Positions 1-6,524 of a DNA stretch of 32,562 nucleotides are shown here, in pieces. The DNA is from Candidatus Heimdallarchaeota archaeon (lineage in GTDB: Archaea; Asgardarchaeota; Heimdallarchaeia; Hodarchaeales; Hodarchaeaceae), in the NCBI GenBank assembly GCA_019057635.1, contig DXJL01000172.1, forward strand, positions 1 to 32,562, given 5' to 3'. Below the pieces are notes generated by a model. That model was given only the letters and a program-made list of their open reading frames with translations, did not search any database and was not told the DNA's origin. Numbering within the stretch: position 1 is the stretch's first letter; the number at the start of each line of letters is the position of its first letter. The position numbers and the translations under genes are program-made.

Positions 1-352
1 ACCTCGGCGCTCGGGGCCGGGTCTGAAATTTGGTCGGATCGGTTTTCCATGCTTTCAGTCCATTGAAAAAGCTCCGCCAGATTTGTTCTACCTGTCGGAG
101 GACTTGTTGCGGTAAATAGCTATCCGAAATGTCCTTTAATGCTAGATACGCTGGTTCGCGTTTGAGGCGATGATACAAGCTCGTATATTGTATCCATTTC
201 CCCGTCTTAAAGAATTCCTGGCGCACCTCATAGGTGGCGCGATTATACAGATTTTTGGCACAGGTGCACAAATCAGTAAAAATGGGCCGTGGTTTCATCT
301 GCATTCGGATAGCTAACTGGGGGTGAGAGTGTTTCTTGGTACGCATTCCCAT
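1..352 (-). CDS. tnpB: TnpB-family RNA-guided nuclease (IS200/IS605 OrfB), N-terminal part, cut by window edge
   Basis: Reading the minus strand from an ATG at 352 (or 346) gives 117 codons that stay open to the left edge. The translation has the look of the N-terminal helical region of IS605 OrfB/TnpB: TCAKNLYNRATYEVRQEFF, then YHRLKREPAYLALKD, then a Q-x2-RQVEQIWRSFFNGLKAW segment leading to a basic KFQTRPRAPR stretch. The RuvC and zinc-finger parts would lie outside the window, so activity cannot be judged. The segment is visibly richer in G and C than the rest of the window, which suggests recent arrival from another host. No tnpA partner is visible upstream. I am confident of the family and do not know whether the gene is intact. 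Confidence 0.8.
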   Translation of the reverse strand, partial: MGMRTKKHSHPQLAIRMQMKPRPIFTDLCTCAKNLYNRATYEVRQEFFKTGKWIQYTSLYHRLKREPAYLALKDISDSYLPQQVLRQVEQIWRSFFNGLKAWKTDPTKFQTRPRAPR

Positions 353-464
353 TCCAAGAAGGTTCCCTCGCTCTTATAAGCTCGAGACAGAGAGAGATCA
401 GTGAAAATAACAAATGTGACGAAAATGAACCTTTTTTCTTCCTGGCCTTCACTCATCAATACCC

Positions 465-487
465 GTTGTCAGACAAATTTGATCATG
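465..487 (+). repeat. Insertion-sequence right-end motif, copy 1
   Basis: GTTGTCAGACAAATTTGATC here matches, with few changes, GTTGTCTGACAAATTTAG at 15930-15947 and 24658-24675. In the latter two places the motif follows the C-terminal codons of a degenerate tnpB on the plus strand. An ACTCATC at 451-457 also recurs just upstream of those copies. It is most simply the right end of a plus-strand IS605-like element whose body has been lost. It abuts the truncated lactate permease, so it probably marks the insertion that broke that gene. GTTGTC/GACAA could form a small hairpin. Confidence 0.55.
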
Positions 488-846
488 TCAAAACTAGTAA
501 TGCTTTAGGTTTAGATCCTATGACGATTGCTACTGCAAATGGTGTAGGAGGGGGATTAGCAAGTGTGATAACTCCTGCTAAAGTTCAAAATGTGGCCGCC
601 ACCATTGATCAAATTGGGATTGAAGGTTAAGTGATCAGAAAGGCGTTCTTCATCGCTCTTATGATGATAATGCTATTATCTGGAGTCACACTTCTTTGGG
701 CGTACTCATTCCCTGTTATTAATTTGATACTGGTTTCAATACTAGTACTTATGTATTTGATTGTACTTACTATCCTATTCAGTTTGGGACGTCACTATAA
801 AGTAAGACATTCTGAAAAAAATACTACGGAATTGACAGACCTGTGA
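481..846 (+). pseudogene. L-lactate permease (LctP/LldP family), 3' remnant with internal stop
   Basis: One reading frame runs from 481 to the stop at 844-846, broken only by TAA at 628-630. Before the stop it reads ALGLDPMTIATANGVGG, then a pattern close to SVITPAKVQNVAA and IDQIGIEG. After the stop come VIRKAFF and a hydrophobic span ending AYSFPVI. E. coli LldP has the same order: AHKIGVSDILLVAANTTGG, MISPQSIAIA, GLVGKESDLFRF, then a membrane span with QAYV. The stop therefore sits inside one homologous block, probably a GAA-to-TAA change. The 5' part is missing upstream of an insertion-sequence end. The 71-codon open frame at 631-846 (GTG start) is best read as the tail of this pseudogene, although it could be translated as a two-span membrane peptide. 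Confidence 0.75.
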
Positions 847-2192
847 CTTTACGTGAAAATCGATTTGTTATTGGAATACTTTTTCCATTCATGTATGAAA
901 TCGGATTGATTGAAGCATACCTTTTCTTCATGGCGAATAGAGTCGAACTATTTCTCTTTCTACCTGCACTATTTCTAATTTTTCCCTCCTATATGTTTTA
1001 CGTTTATAGCCCTTACATTATCCTCAAGGTTACTAAAGCAGCAGAAAAGTATCACAAAGAACTATCTGAGGATCTAGACAAAATATTCTATCTCGATTCT
1101 ATTCATCTTGAAGCGAATATTAAAGAAGACTTAAGGCAAAATATTAGATTAATCCTTCTTCCTGAATTAAAAAATGTGTTTAGACGAGGATACATTGATC
1201 CTTATTTTACCAGAAACGATGCAATACCCAATGAACGATTGTGTTCTTTTCGAGAAACCCTATTCCTCTTTTCAATTTCTTTTGGATTAATAAATATTCT
1301 TAACACTACTACAATAGCTTACCTTCATTACTCTTCTATCGATCTTGATTTTCTTTATATTGATCAAATTATAAATCTCCAAAATGTGTTCTTTTTTGGC
1401 TTATTGTTTCTTTCATTCGTATTTGTATCAGGTTTCTTGTTTCTTCATTCCAGGAGGATTGTCACAAGCTTGATAAATCAGTTATCCTATAATCTGATCG
1501 TTACGGCACATAGTGAAACTTTTAAAGATCAATCCCGCCACATAGAGCTTGAATCTCTCAGAAAATTTCCATTAGAAGACCGTTTAGGACGAAAACTAGC
1601 TGGCAACTGGGATCTTGTTTCCAAATTGTATTTCGAATTTATAGAATCACCGCTAAATGAGGAAATTCGTGAGTTCTCCCAGAGAGAAGTTGCCAAAACA
1701 CTAGTTTTGAAACAGTATTCTCTAATGCTTAGTAAGATGGATCTTTCTCAAGAAAAAAGGAAAGAACTTGAATTACAATTTTATCTTGGTCAGGAAATCA
1801 CCGGTGTAATTGAAGAACTTGTATCAACGGAAGAAGAAACTGAATCTATCAAAATTGATATTTTATATACAAGAAAAAAGCTAGAACACTGGGAAGAAAG
1901 CACCAATGACGAACAAATCTCGACTTTTTTGTTCCTTTGGAGATCAGTAGAATCACTATTCCGGCATGCCCTTTGGAAACGCGATGCTTATCCAAAAGAT
2001 GATCAATCATGGTTATCAATTGTAAATAGCTTATTACGGGAACGACTGCTGACAGTCCAAGAAAATAAATCATTGAAATTTATTCGTCAACACAGGAATG
2101 GATTACTCCATCGATCACAAGATCGCTACACCACGAAAGAAGATGTAGAAATGCTTCTAAAAATACTGGAAAGAGTATTGGATCGCGTGTAG
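843..2192 (+). CDS. Polytopic membrane protein with C-terminal HEPN-like R-x4-H motif
   Basis: The protein has 449 residues. Hydrophobic segments lie at about 10-55 (two) and about 130-205 (two or more), followed by a long charged cytoplasmic part. The C-terminal 100 residues are helical and contain R418-N-x3-H423 in RQHRNGLLHRSQDRY. This matches the R-x4-6-H signature of HEPN domains, which are often RNases, or the related DUF4145-like helical domains. A preceding WRSVESLFRHALW helix fits the same fold. The GTG start overlaps the preceding stop as GTGA, an arrangement typical of translational coupling, yet the upstream frame is a permease remnant. No antitoxin or nucleotidyltransferase partner is adjacent. 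The domain call is an inference from a short motif; the function is unknown. Confidence 0.65.
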   Translation: MTLRENRFVIGILFPFMYEIGLIEAYLFFMANRVELFLFLPALFLIFPSYMFYVYSPYIILKVTKAAEKYHKELSEDLDKIFYLDSIHLEANIKEDLRQNIRLILLPELKNVFRRGYIDPYFTRNDAIPNERLCSFRETLFLFSISFGLINILNTTTIAYLHYSSIDLDFLYIDQIINLQNVFFFGLLFLSFVFVSGFLFLHSRRIVTSLINQLSYNLIVTAHSETFKDQSRHIELESLRKFPLEDRLGRKLAGNWDLVSKLYFEFIESPLNEEIREFSQREVAKTLVLKQYSLMLSKMDLSQEKRKELELQFYLGQEITGVIEELVSTEEETESIKIDILYTRKKLEHWEESTNDEQISTFLFLWRSVESLFRHALWKRDAYPKDDQSWLSIVNSLLRERLLTVQENKSLKFIRQHRNGLLHRSQDRYTTKEDVEMLLKILERVLDRV

Positions 2193-2204
2193 GAAGGTGT
2201 TTTA

Positions 2205-3017
2205 TTGTCAAATGAGAATAATAGGCAATCGTGGGATAAATTAAGCGAACATTATCAGTCTAGTACGGGTATTTCACTAGATGACGTTCATTATGCCCCA
2301 TATAGCCCAGGGGAGAAGAAACTTGATGTAATAGGAGATGTGAAAGGTCTAGATGTCATTGAACTAGGTTGTGGGGGAGGTCAAATAGCAATTGTGCTAA
2401 CAAAAATGGGAGCTAAGAATGTTACAGCGCTAGACATCTCAGAACAACAACTAAATCACGCTCGAAAATTAGCTTCTAGAGAAAAAGCAAATATAACCTT
2501 TATTCACGGAGACATGGAGAATCTCTCTTCATTGCAGAACGCTTCCTTTGATCTAGTTGTATCAGTTCACGCAATCAGTTATATTAGTAATATAGAGAAA
2601 GTTTTATCCGAAATAAGTCGTATTCTCCGTTTAAACGGGCGAGTAGTCCTTTGTACAATACACCCCCTCCAGTATGTTCTATGGGAAGCACTAGAGGAAG
2701 ATTCGATTAAAAAAGTACTCTCTTACTTTAGTTCGGAACCAACAACTTGGGATTGGATTGATAATACGAAAACTCCAATTGCTACATTTAGTGATAGAGC
2801 TCATCGTTATGAAGAATTTGTAAATGGACTCACAAATAACGGATTCGTTCTTGAGAGAGTGATTGAACCAAGGGGATATACAATTGAGGAACTGAAGAAG
2901 ATAGGTCTTGAAAAGGTTCCCTATCATAACCATAGAATAGATGAACAATTCACAAGGATAAATCAGATTATTCCTTTTTCAATCATTTATGCTGCGAAAA
3001 AAAATGCAGATGATTAA
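2205..3017 (+). CDS. Class I SAM-dependent methyltransferase
   Basis: This is a 270-residue protein starting at TTG, with AGGAAGGTG at 2191-2199 as the ribosome binding site. Motif I is VIELGCGGGQIA (residues about 50-61). The acidic ribose-binding residue is in TALDISEQQL, motif II is GDMENLSS, and motif IV is FDLVVSVHAISYI, followed by a post-motif KVLSEISRILRLNGRVV strand. This is the standard order of Methyltransf_11/25 small-molecule enzymes. The substrate cannot be told from the sequence. It lies 12 bases after the membrane protein gene and may be cotranscribed with it. Confidence 0.85.
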   Translation: MSNENNRQSWDKLSEHYQSSTGISLDDVHYAPYSPGEKKLDVIGDVKGLDVIELGCGGGQIAIVLTKMGAKNVTALDISEQQLNHARKLASREKANITFIHGDMENLSSLQNASFDLVVSVHAISYISNIEKVLSEISRILRLNGRVVLCTIHPLQYVLWEALEEDSIKKVLSYFSSEPTTWDWIDNTKTPIATFSDRAHRYEEFVNGLTNNGFVLERVIEPRGYTIEELKKIGLEKVPYHNHRIDEQFTRINQIIPFSIIYAAKKNADD

Positions 3018-3038
3018 ATTTGAATCTTTGATCATCCC

Positions 3039-3344
3039 TTGGAAATTTTTAGTTCATTTTGCTGTTTAGTAGGATTTGGTTTCTTTTTTTCCGCATGGAG
3101 ATATGCTCAAAAAATTTCTAAATTACTTGAAGAAACACGCATTGTTAAAAGATGGAGAACTGCAACTATGTTAGTAGGTTTTTTTTCAATAGGTTATCTT
3201 GGAAATATAATTTTAGTATTCTTCGTGGATTTATCAATTCTTCTTATAATTGAAGCACTTGTTTTCCTTGGCGGAGCAATTTTCGTACTCTTGGTATTTA
3301 CTCTTGCATATCAAACTTATGAATTAATTTATACCATTCCCTGA
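3039..3344 (+). CDS. Small membrane protein, three predicted spans
   Basis: The frame has 101 codons starting at TTG. Hydrophobic stretches fall at about residues 5-20, 45-65 and 70-95, separated by a basic loop (RIVKRWRT). The pattern resembles a minimal polytopic membrane protein. I do not recognise a family. It follows the methyltransferase by 21 bases on the same strand and may belong to the same transcript. The start is uncertain because no strong ribosome binding site is visible. Confidence 0.5.
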   Translation: MEIFSSFCCLVGFGFFFSAWRYAQKISKLLEETRIVKRWRTATMLVGFFSIGYLGNIILVFFVDLSILLIIEALVFLGGAIFVLLVFTLAYQTYELIYTIP

Positions 3345-3370
3345 AGTCCATGGTTCATTCTATTGAAAGG

Positions 3371-4240
3371 CTATTTTAGCCGTTTTCTAAGAAGAATGAT
3401 AACCAGAGTAGAAGTTAAAAAAATCCCAATTCCTCCTACGATAGGGAGAATGATTTGAAGCGGATTAAAACGGTCACTGGGTAAAGAAATATTCCCTACT
3501 ACTCCAGAAATTGTACCCATATATTTATAATATGTTACAGAAGTGAAATCTCCGAAAAATCGAACTGAAAACGTGGAAATTATCACCAAATACGCTTGAA
3601 TTCCCGTACTCGTGAGATAGCATAGTGTTTGGTTTATTCTCATACCAGTGATATATAACCGCAAATTACTCGGAATTGTGGGTTTAATAATTATTGATGT
3701 TTTAAAAGTTTGATCTGTTAAACTATAAGAGACCTTTTCGATTTTCATTCCATCGATGGAATCCTTTGTCGATAAAGAGTCCACAACTTGAATCCATGCC
3801 TGCCAGTCGGTTGAGATGAATGGTTCACCTAATAAATTGTTGAGTGTGAGCTGATACTCATCCTTTCCGAGGGAGGAATTTTCACTGACTTGATATGAAA
3901 TATTGATTTTACTAACGCTGGACATCTCTTCTAATTCAATGATTTTCAAAGTAAAATTCGTGTTTTCAGGAGGAAGAGGATTAAAAACTGGTTGAAGAGT
4001 GAAATTTTCCATAGTTAGAATAGATAAGGCTCTGATATCACTAATGTTGATACCTAGAGGAAAAGAGGATCCTAAAGTAAATTCAGGCCTTTCTGGCTTC
4101 TCAATAACAGTGAATTCTATATTCTCGCCTTCATTAACCCCAAAGGAGTTTGAGAGGGCACGGTTATTTACAAAATGAGCGAAATTTACGAATAAAACTG
4201 ATATGATGAAATAACATATCAAGTGACGGATTCGTACCAA
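3371..4240 (-). CDS. Surface protein with N-terminal signal and C-terminal membrane anchor
   Basis: The protein has 289 residues with a TTG start. An N-terminal hydrophobic segment (residues about 6-24) is followed by a polar region rich in N-x-S/T sequons. A C-terminal span of the type PIVGGIGIFLTSTLVIILL ends in RKRLK. This is the usual layout of Asgard and other archaeal cell-surface proteins held by a C-terminal helix, facing outward. No enzymatic motif is seen and I do not recognise the ectodomain. It is convergent with the preceding gene and divergent from the peroxiredoxin gene. Confidence 0.6.
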   Translation of the reverse strand: MVRIRHLICYFIISVLFVNFAHFVNNRALSNSFGVNEGENIEFTVIEKPERPEFTLGSSFPLGINISDIRALSILTMENFTLQPVFNPLPPENTNFTLKIIELEEMSSVSKINISYQVSENSSLGKDEYQLTLNNLLGEPFISTDWQAWIQVVDSLSTKDSIDGMKIEKVSYSLTDQTFKTSIIIKPTIPSNLRLYITGMRINQTLCYLTSTGIQAYLVIISTFSVRFFGDFTSVTYYKYMGTISGVVGNISLPSDRFNPLQIILPIVGGIGIFLTSTLVIILLRKRLK

Positions 4241-4455
4241 AGATTAACACGCCTATTCAAAGAAAATTAATTCTACTGTCTTTAAAAGTCAATAAGATTG
4301 AATGGTATTTGAAATATAATAAATCTAGAGTATAGATGTGTTTAGGTTTTTTAATGTTAAATTTATCGAAATAGTAGAAATCAGGTTATTAGCGTATAGT
4401 AAATTCTCACTTTATTAAGATAGAATGTTTAAGAAGAAAAAAGGAGATTAAAAGG

Positions 4456-4914
4456 ATGTTGAAAGTCGGAGATTCTACCCCTGAATTCACAACAAAATCA
4501 CAAGCAGGAACTAAAATTGATTCTGAAAGTCTGAAAGGTACTAAGTATGTCCTCTATTTTTATCCCAAAGATAATACTCCAGGTTGTACGAAAGAAGCCT
4601 GTTCCTTTAGAGACAATTATCAGATGTTTCTAGATAAAGGAATAGTAGTATACGGAGTATCAGGAGGAAATCCTAAGTCACATCAAAAATTCATAGATAA
4701 GTTTAAACTACCTTTCCCACTGTTGATGGATGAAAAATTAGACCTAGCGAAAAAATTTGGTGCCTTTAAACGAGGAAACAGAGTTGCAAGAATTACTTAT
4801 CTAATCAATGAAGAAGGGCTAATTGAGGGTATTTATGGCGCAGAAGGGCATGATAAAGTTAAATCAGCGGAACATGCAAACCAAATTATTGATTTCTGGA
4901 AACTTGGAATTTGA
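4456..4914 (+). CDS. bcp: Thiol peroxidase, Bcp/PrxQ-type peroxiredoxin
   Basis: The 152-residue length is typical of the Bcp/PrxQ family. The peroxidatic centre is FYPKDNTPGCTKEACSFRDN, with C44 as peroxidatic and C49 as resolving cysteine, the five-residue spacing of atypical two-cysteine PrxQ enzymes. Family members reduce hydrogen peroxide and organic hydroperoxides with electrons from thioredoxin. FPLLMDEKLDLAKKFGAF and TYLINEEGLI are further conserved blocks. AAGGAG at about 4440 places the ribosome well before ATG 4456. The gene stands alone with its own upstream region, so it is likely a monocistronic oxidative-stress gene. Confidence 0.93.
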   Translation: MLKVGDSTPEFTTKSQAGTKIDSESLKGTKYVLYFYPKDNTPGCTKEACSFRDNYQMFLDKGIVVYGVSGGNPKSHQKFIDKFKLPFPLLMDEKLDLAKKFGAFKRGNRVARITYLINEEGLIEGIYGAEGHDKVKSAEHANQIIDFWKLGI

Positions 4915-4993
4915 AGTTTTTCACAAACTCCATCCAAATTTCATAAATCCCCTTTTTTCTCTGGTGAAAAAAATAAAAAAAAAACAGATTGAA

Positions 4994-5374
4994 TTATTTC
5001 AAGCGATCTGGAATACTTTCCCAAATAGCTGAATTTTGTTTTATCAGAAACTCAATAGCATCTGAAAATGTGTACGCAGATGTATTACTTTCAAGTTTGA
5101 GACGACTTAAGATTTTATGAGCATCTGGTCGTAGTAGAATAGTTTTCGAACTTTTAGTTACTTTCCCTTCTCCTGGGATTTTCATTTCAATCCTATGACG
5201 ACCTTCATCAAACTCCTTAAGTTCCTCTTGAAGAGAATGAACTCTGTTCTGAATTGTGCCATCTAATTTGATGAGTACATCGCTATAAGACTTCTCAGTT
5301 AGTTCAAATTTTGCCCAACGAAGCATCTCCCATGCCTTACTCGAAATCTTGACATTTTGAGCTTCTTTCGACAT
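4994..5374 (-). CDS. Protein with two ribbon-helix-helix-like repeats, possible regulator of the ubiquitin cluster
   Basis: The protein has 126 residues in two similar halves. Residues 7-36 read VKISSKAWEMLRWAKFELTE and then SYSDVLIKL. Residues about 80-112 read TILLRPDAHKILSRLKLES and then YTFSDAIEFLIKQ. Each half has a short strand, a helix and an S-x-SD/FSDAI helix, the layout of VapB/CopG-type ribbon-helix-helix DNA-binding units. A basic linker joins them. Two units in one chain could form a pseudo-dimer. The gene is divergent from the first ubiquitin-like gene, and palindromes lie between them, so autoregulation and control of the cluster are plausible inferences. No toxin gene is adjacent. 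An alternative is a non-DNA-binding VapB-like protein. Confidence 0.55.
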   Translation of the reverse strand: MSKEAQNVKISSKAWEMLRWAKFELTEKSYSDVLIKLDGTIQNRVHSLQEELKEFDEGRHRIEMKIPGEGKVTKSSKTILLRPDAHKILSRLKLESNTSAYTFSDAIEFLIKQNSAIWESIPDRLK

Positions 5375-5410
5375 TTAACTTGCCTCTTAAAAGAAATATT
5401 GATTATTCCC

Positions 5411-5420
5411 ATATTTATAC
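5411..5420 (-). promoter_or_regulatory. TATA box for the RHH-like gene
   Basis: On the minus strand this reads GTATAAATAT, a good archaeal TATA box. It lies about 37 bases upstream of the ATG at 5374, giving a short leader. Its position places the divergent palindromes directly upstream of it. Confidence 0.5.
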
Positions 5421-5430
5421 ATTTCGGGTG

Positions 5431-5491
5431 TTACGGGTATTTCGTAAGTTTTATAAATGGGTGGGTTACGTAAGTTACATGAGTTCCATGT
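5431..5491 (+). promoter_or_regulatory. Divergent promoter with TATA box and palindromic operator candidates
   Basis: Four elements are packed here. The first is TTACG-N7-CGTAA at 5431-5447. The second is a TATA box, TTTATAAAT, at 5450-5458. The third is the self-palindrome TTACGTAA at 5466-5473. The fourth is ACATG-N5-CATGT at 5477-5491. The palindromes flank the TATA box of the ubiquitin cluster, so a bound protein would hinder TBP/TFB or polymerase. The adjacent RHH-like protein is the obvious candidate ligand, by analogy with RHH autoregulators. Palindromes and the TATA box are seen directly; their regulatory role is inferred. Confidence 0.5.
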
Positions 5492-5542
5492 ATCACAAAT
5501 AATTGGAACACAATCAATAAATGAAAAAAAAGTGAATAAAAA

Positions 5543-5896
5543 ATGAGTGACTTTGAAGATATAGATTTTGATCTTGAAGAAACATCGTCTGTAAAGGCAA
5601 AAACTCCTGCACAGTCGAAGACACCCGTAACAGGGACTACCTCTGGACCCAAGAAGAATATTTTCTTTAAATCAACCGTTGGCCCTGAGAGAACAGAGAA
5701 ACTCTCCGTCGGTGAAAAAACACCCGTGAGAGATGTCCGAGATACACTAGCGAATATCTTTGGATTAGATCCAGATGATTTTCACTTATCTCATGCTGGA
5801 CGAACTCTTGATGAAAGCTCTCCAATCGGAGATTATGGTATCGAAAATGGTGATGAAATCCTCTTAATTCCTCATTCAACCGCTGGATGGAATTAA
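5543..5896 (+). CDS. Ubiquitin-like modifier 1, precursor with two-residue tail
   Basis: The protein has 117 residues. An acidic, flexible N-terminal extension (about 1-38) precedes a beta-grasp core starting NIFFKSTVG. The block FHLSHAGRTLDESSPIGDYG followed by IENGDEILLIPHSTAG aligns without gaps to human ubiquitin 43-76. In that register the terminal pair is A75-G76 instead of GG, K48 is Arg, K63 is Asn, and the lysine of IFVK (K6) is kept. Two residues, Trp-Asn, follow Ala-Gly and would have to be removed before E1 can activate it; the JAMM protease encoded in the cluster is the natural candidate. The start ATG at 5543 is followed by MSDFEDIDFD, similar to the second modifier. A terminator-like hairpin follows, suggesting separate expression. 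Confidence 0.9.
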   Translation: MSDFEDIDFDLEETSSVKAKTPAQSKTPVTGTTSGPKKNIFFKSTVGPERTEKLSVGEKTPVRDVRDTLANIFGLDPDDFHLSHAGRTLDESSPIGDYGIENGDEILLIPHSTAGWN

Positions 5897-5928
5897 TCAG
5901 GGGATTAATTCACTTTTTCCCAATTTTT
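5891..5928 (+). terminator. Hairpin plus T-tracts between the two ubiquitin-like genes
   Basis: AATTAATC (5891-5898) and GATTAATT (5903-5910) are perfect 8-base complements around the loop AGGG. They span the stop codon of the first modifier. Two five-T runs follow at 5914-5918 and 5924-5928. Archaeal termination relies on T-tracts, and the stem adds an intrinsic-terminator look. It could end most transcripts after the first modifier, so that it is made in excess over E1 and E2. Confidence 0.5.
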
Positions 5929-6145
5929 ACAAAAATAAAAGGTTGGAAATAATTAAAACTAGATAGAAACTCTTTAATTCCAATTAACTGGCATTTAGTT
6001 GAAAATTCAGATAGATATTTATGGAATGATTACGATGAAACTGATTGTATTCTCTTTACAAATTTTAAGAGCTGGAACACCTCCGAAAGTTAAGGATAAT
6101 ATCTTTCCAGAATTTAGCACCGAGAATACTAGGGAAGACGTAATT

Positions 6146-6499
6146 ATGTCGGAAAATGAAGAGTTTATTGAATTTGAAGAAGAAGAAGGGGAAGAGGGGC
6201 AAAACGATTCATCGATACAATCTAAAGTTTCGCGTTCCAAAGTCCCAAATGGACAACGAATAACATTATTCTTCCGATCAACAATTGGACGCCATGAAAA
6301 ACAAGAAAAACTAACTGTAGATCCAGAATTATCTGTACGGGAATTAGCCGCAACAGTTGGTGAAATATTTGCACTAGATCCACAAGACTTTCACCTTTCA
6401 ATTAGTGGACGAACATTGGATTCGGATGATGTATTGTCAAATTATGATCTGGAAAATGGACTAGAAGTCCTAATTATCCCTGTAAGTACTGCAGGATAA
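6146..6499 (+). CDS. Ubiquitin-like modifier 2, mature Ala-Gly end
   Basis: The open frame extends upstream to an ATG at 5999. I choose ATG 6146 because the product then has 117 residues, like its paralogue, and begins MSENEEFIEFE, matching the acidic MSDFEDIDFD of the first. The core is ITLFFRSTIG ... FHLSISGRTLDSDDVLSNYD and then LENGLEVLIIPVSTAG. Aligned ungapped to ubiquitin 43-76 it ends exactly at A75-G76, with Arg at 48 and Asn at 63. The stop follows directly, so no processing is needed. Position 6, Lys in modifier 1, is Arg here. It lies 25 bases before the E1 gene and probably shares its transcript. Confidence 0.88.
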   Translation: MSENEEFIEFEEEEGEEGQNDSSIQSKVSRSKVPNGQRITLFFRSTIGRHEKQEKLTVDPELSVRELAATVGEIFALDPQDFHLSISGRTLDSDDVLSNYDLENGLEVLIIPVSTAG

Positions 6500-6524
6500 T
6501 CCCACTATCAGAGGAGCAAATGGT

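Noticed and set aside
4823..5032. 69-codon frame overlapping the end of the peroxiredoxin gene
   Set aside because: It lies in another frame of a clear gene and runs into AT-rich intergenic DNA.
5999..6145. In-frame 49-codon extension upstream of modifier 2
   Set aside because: The extension has no match in the paralogue, and starting at 6146 gives the same length and the same acidic N-terminus.
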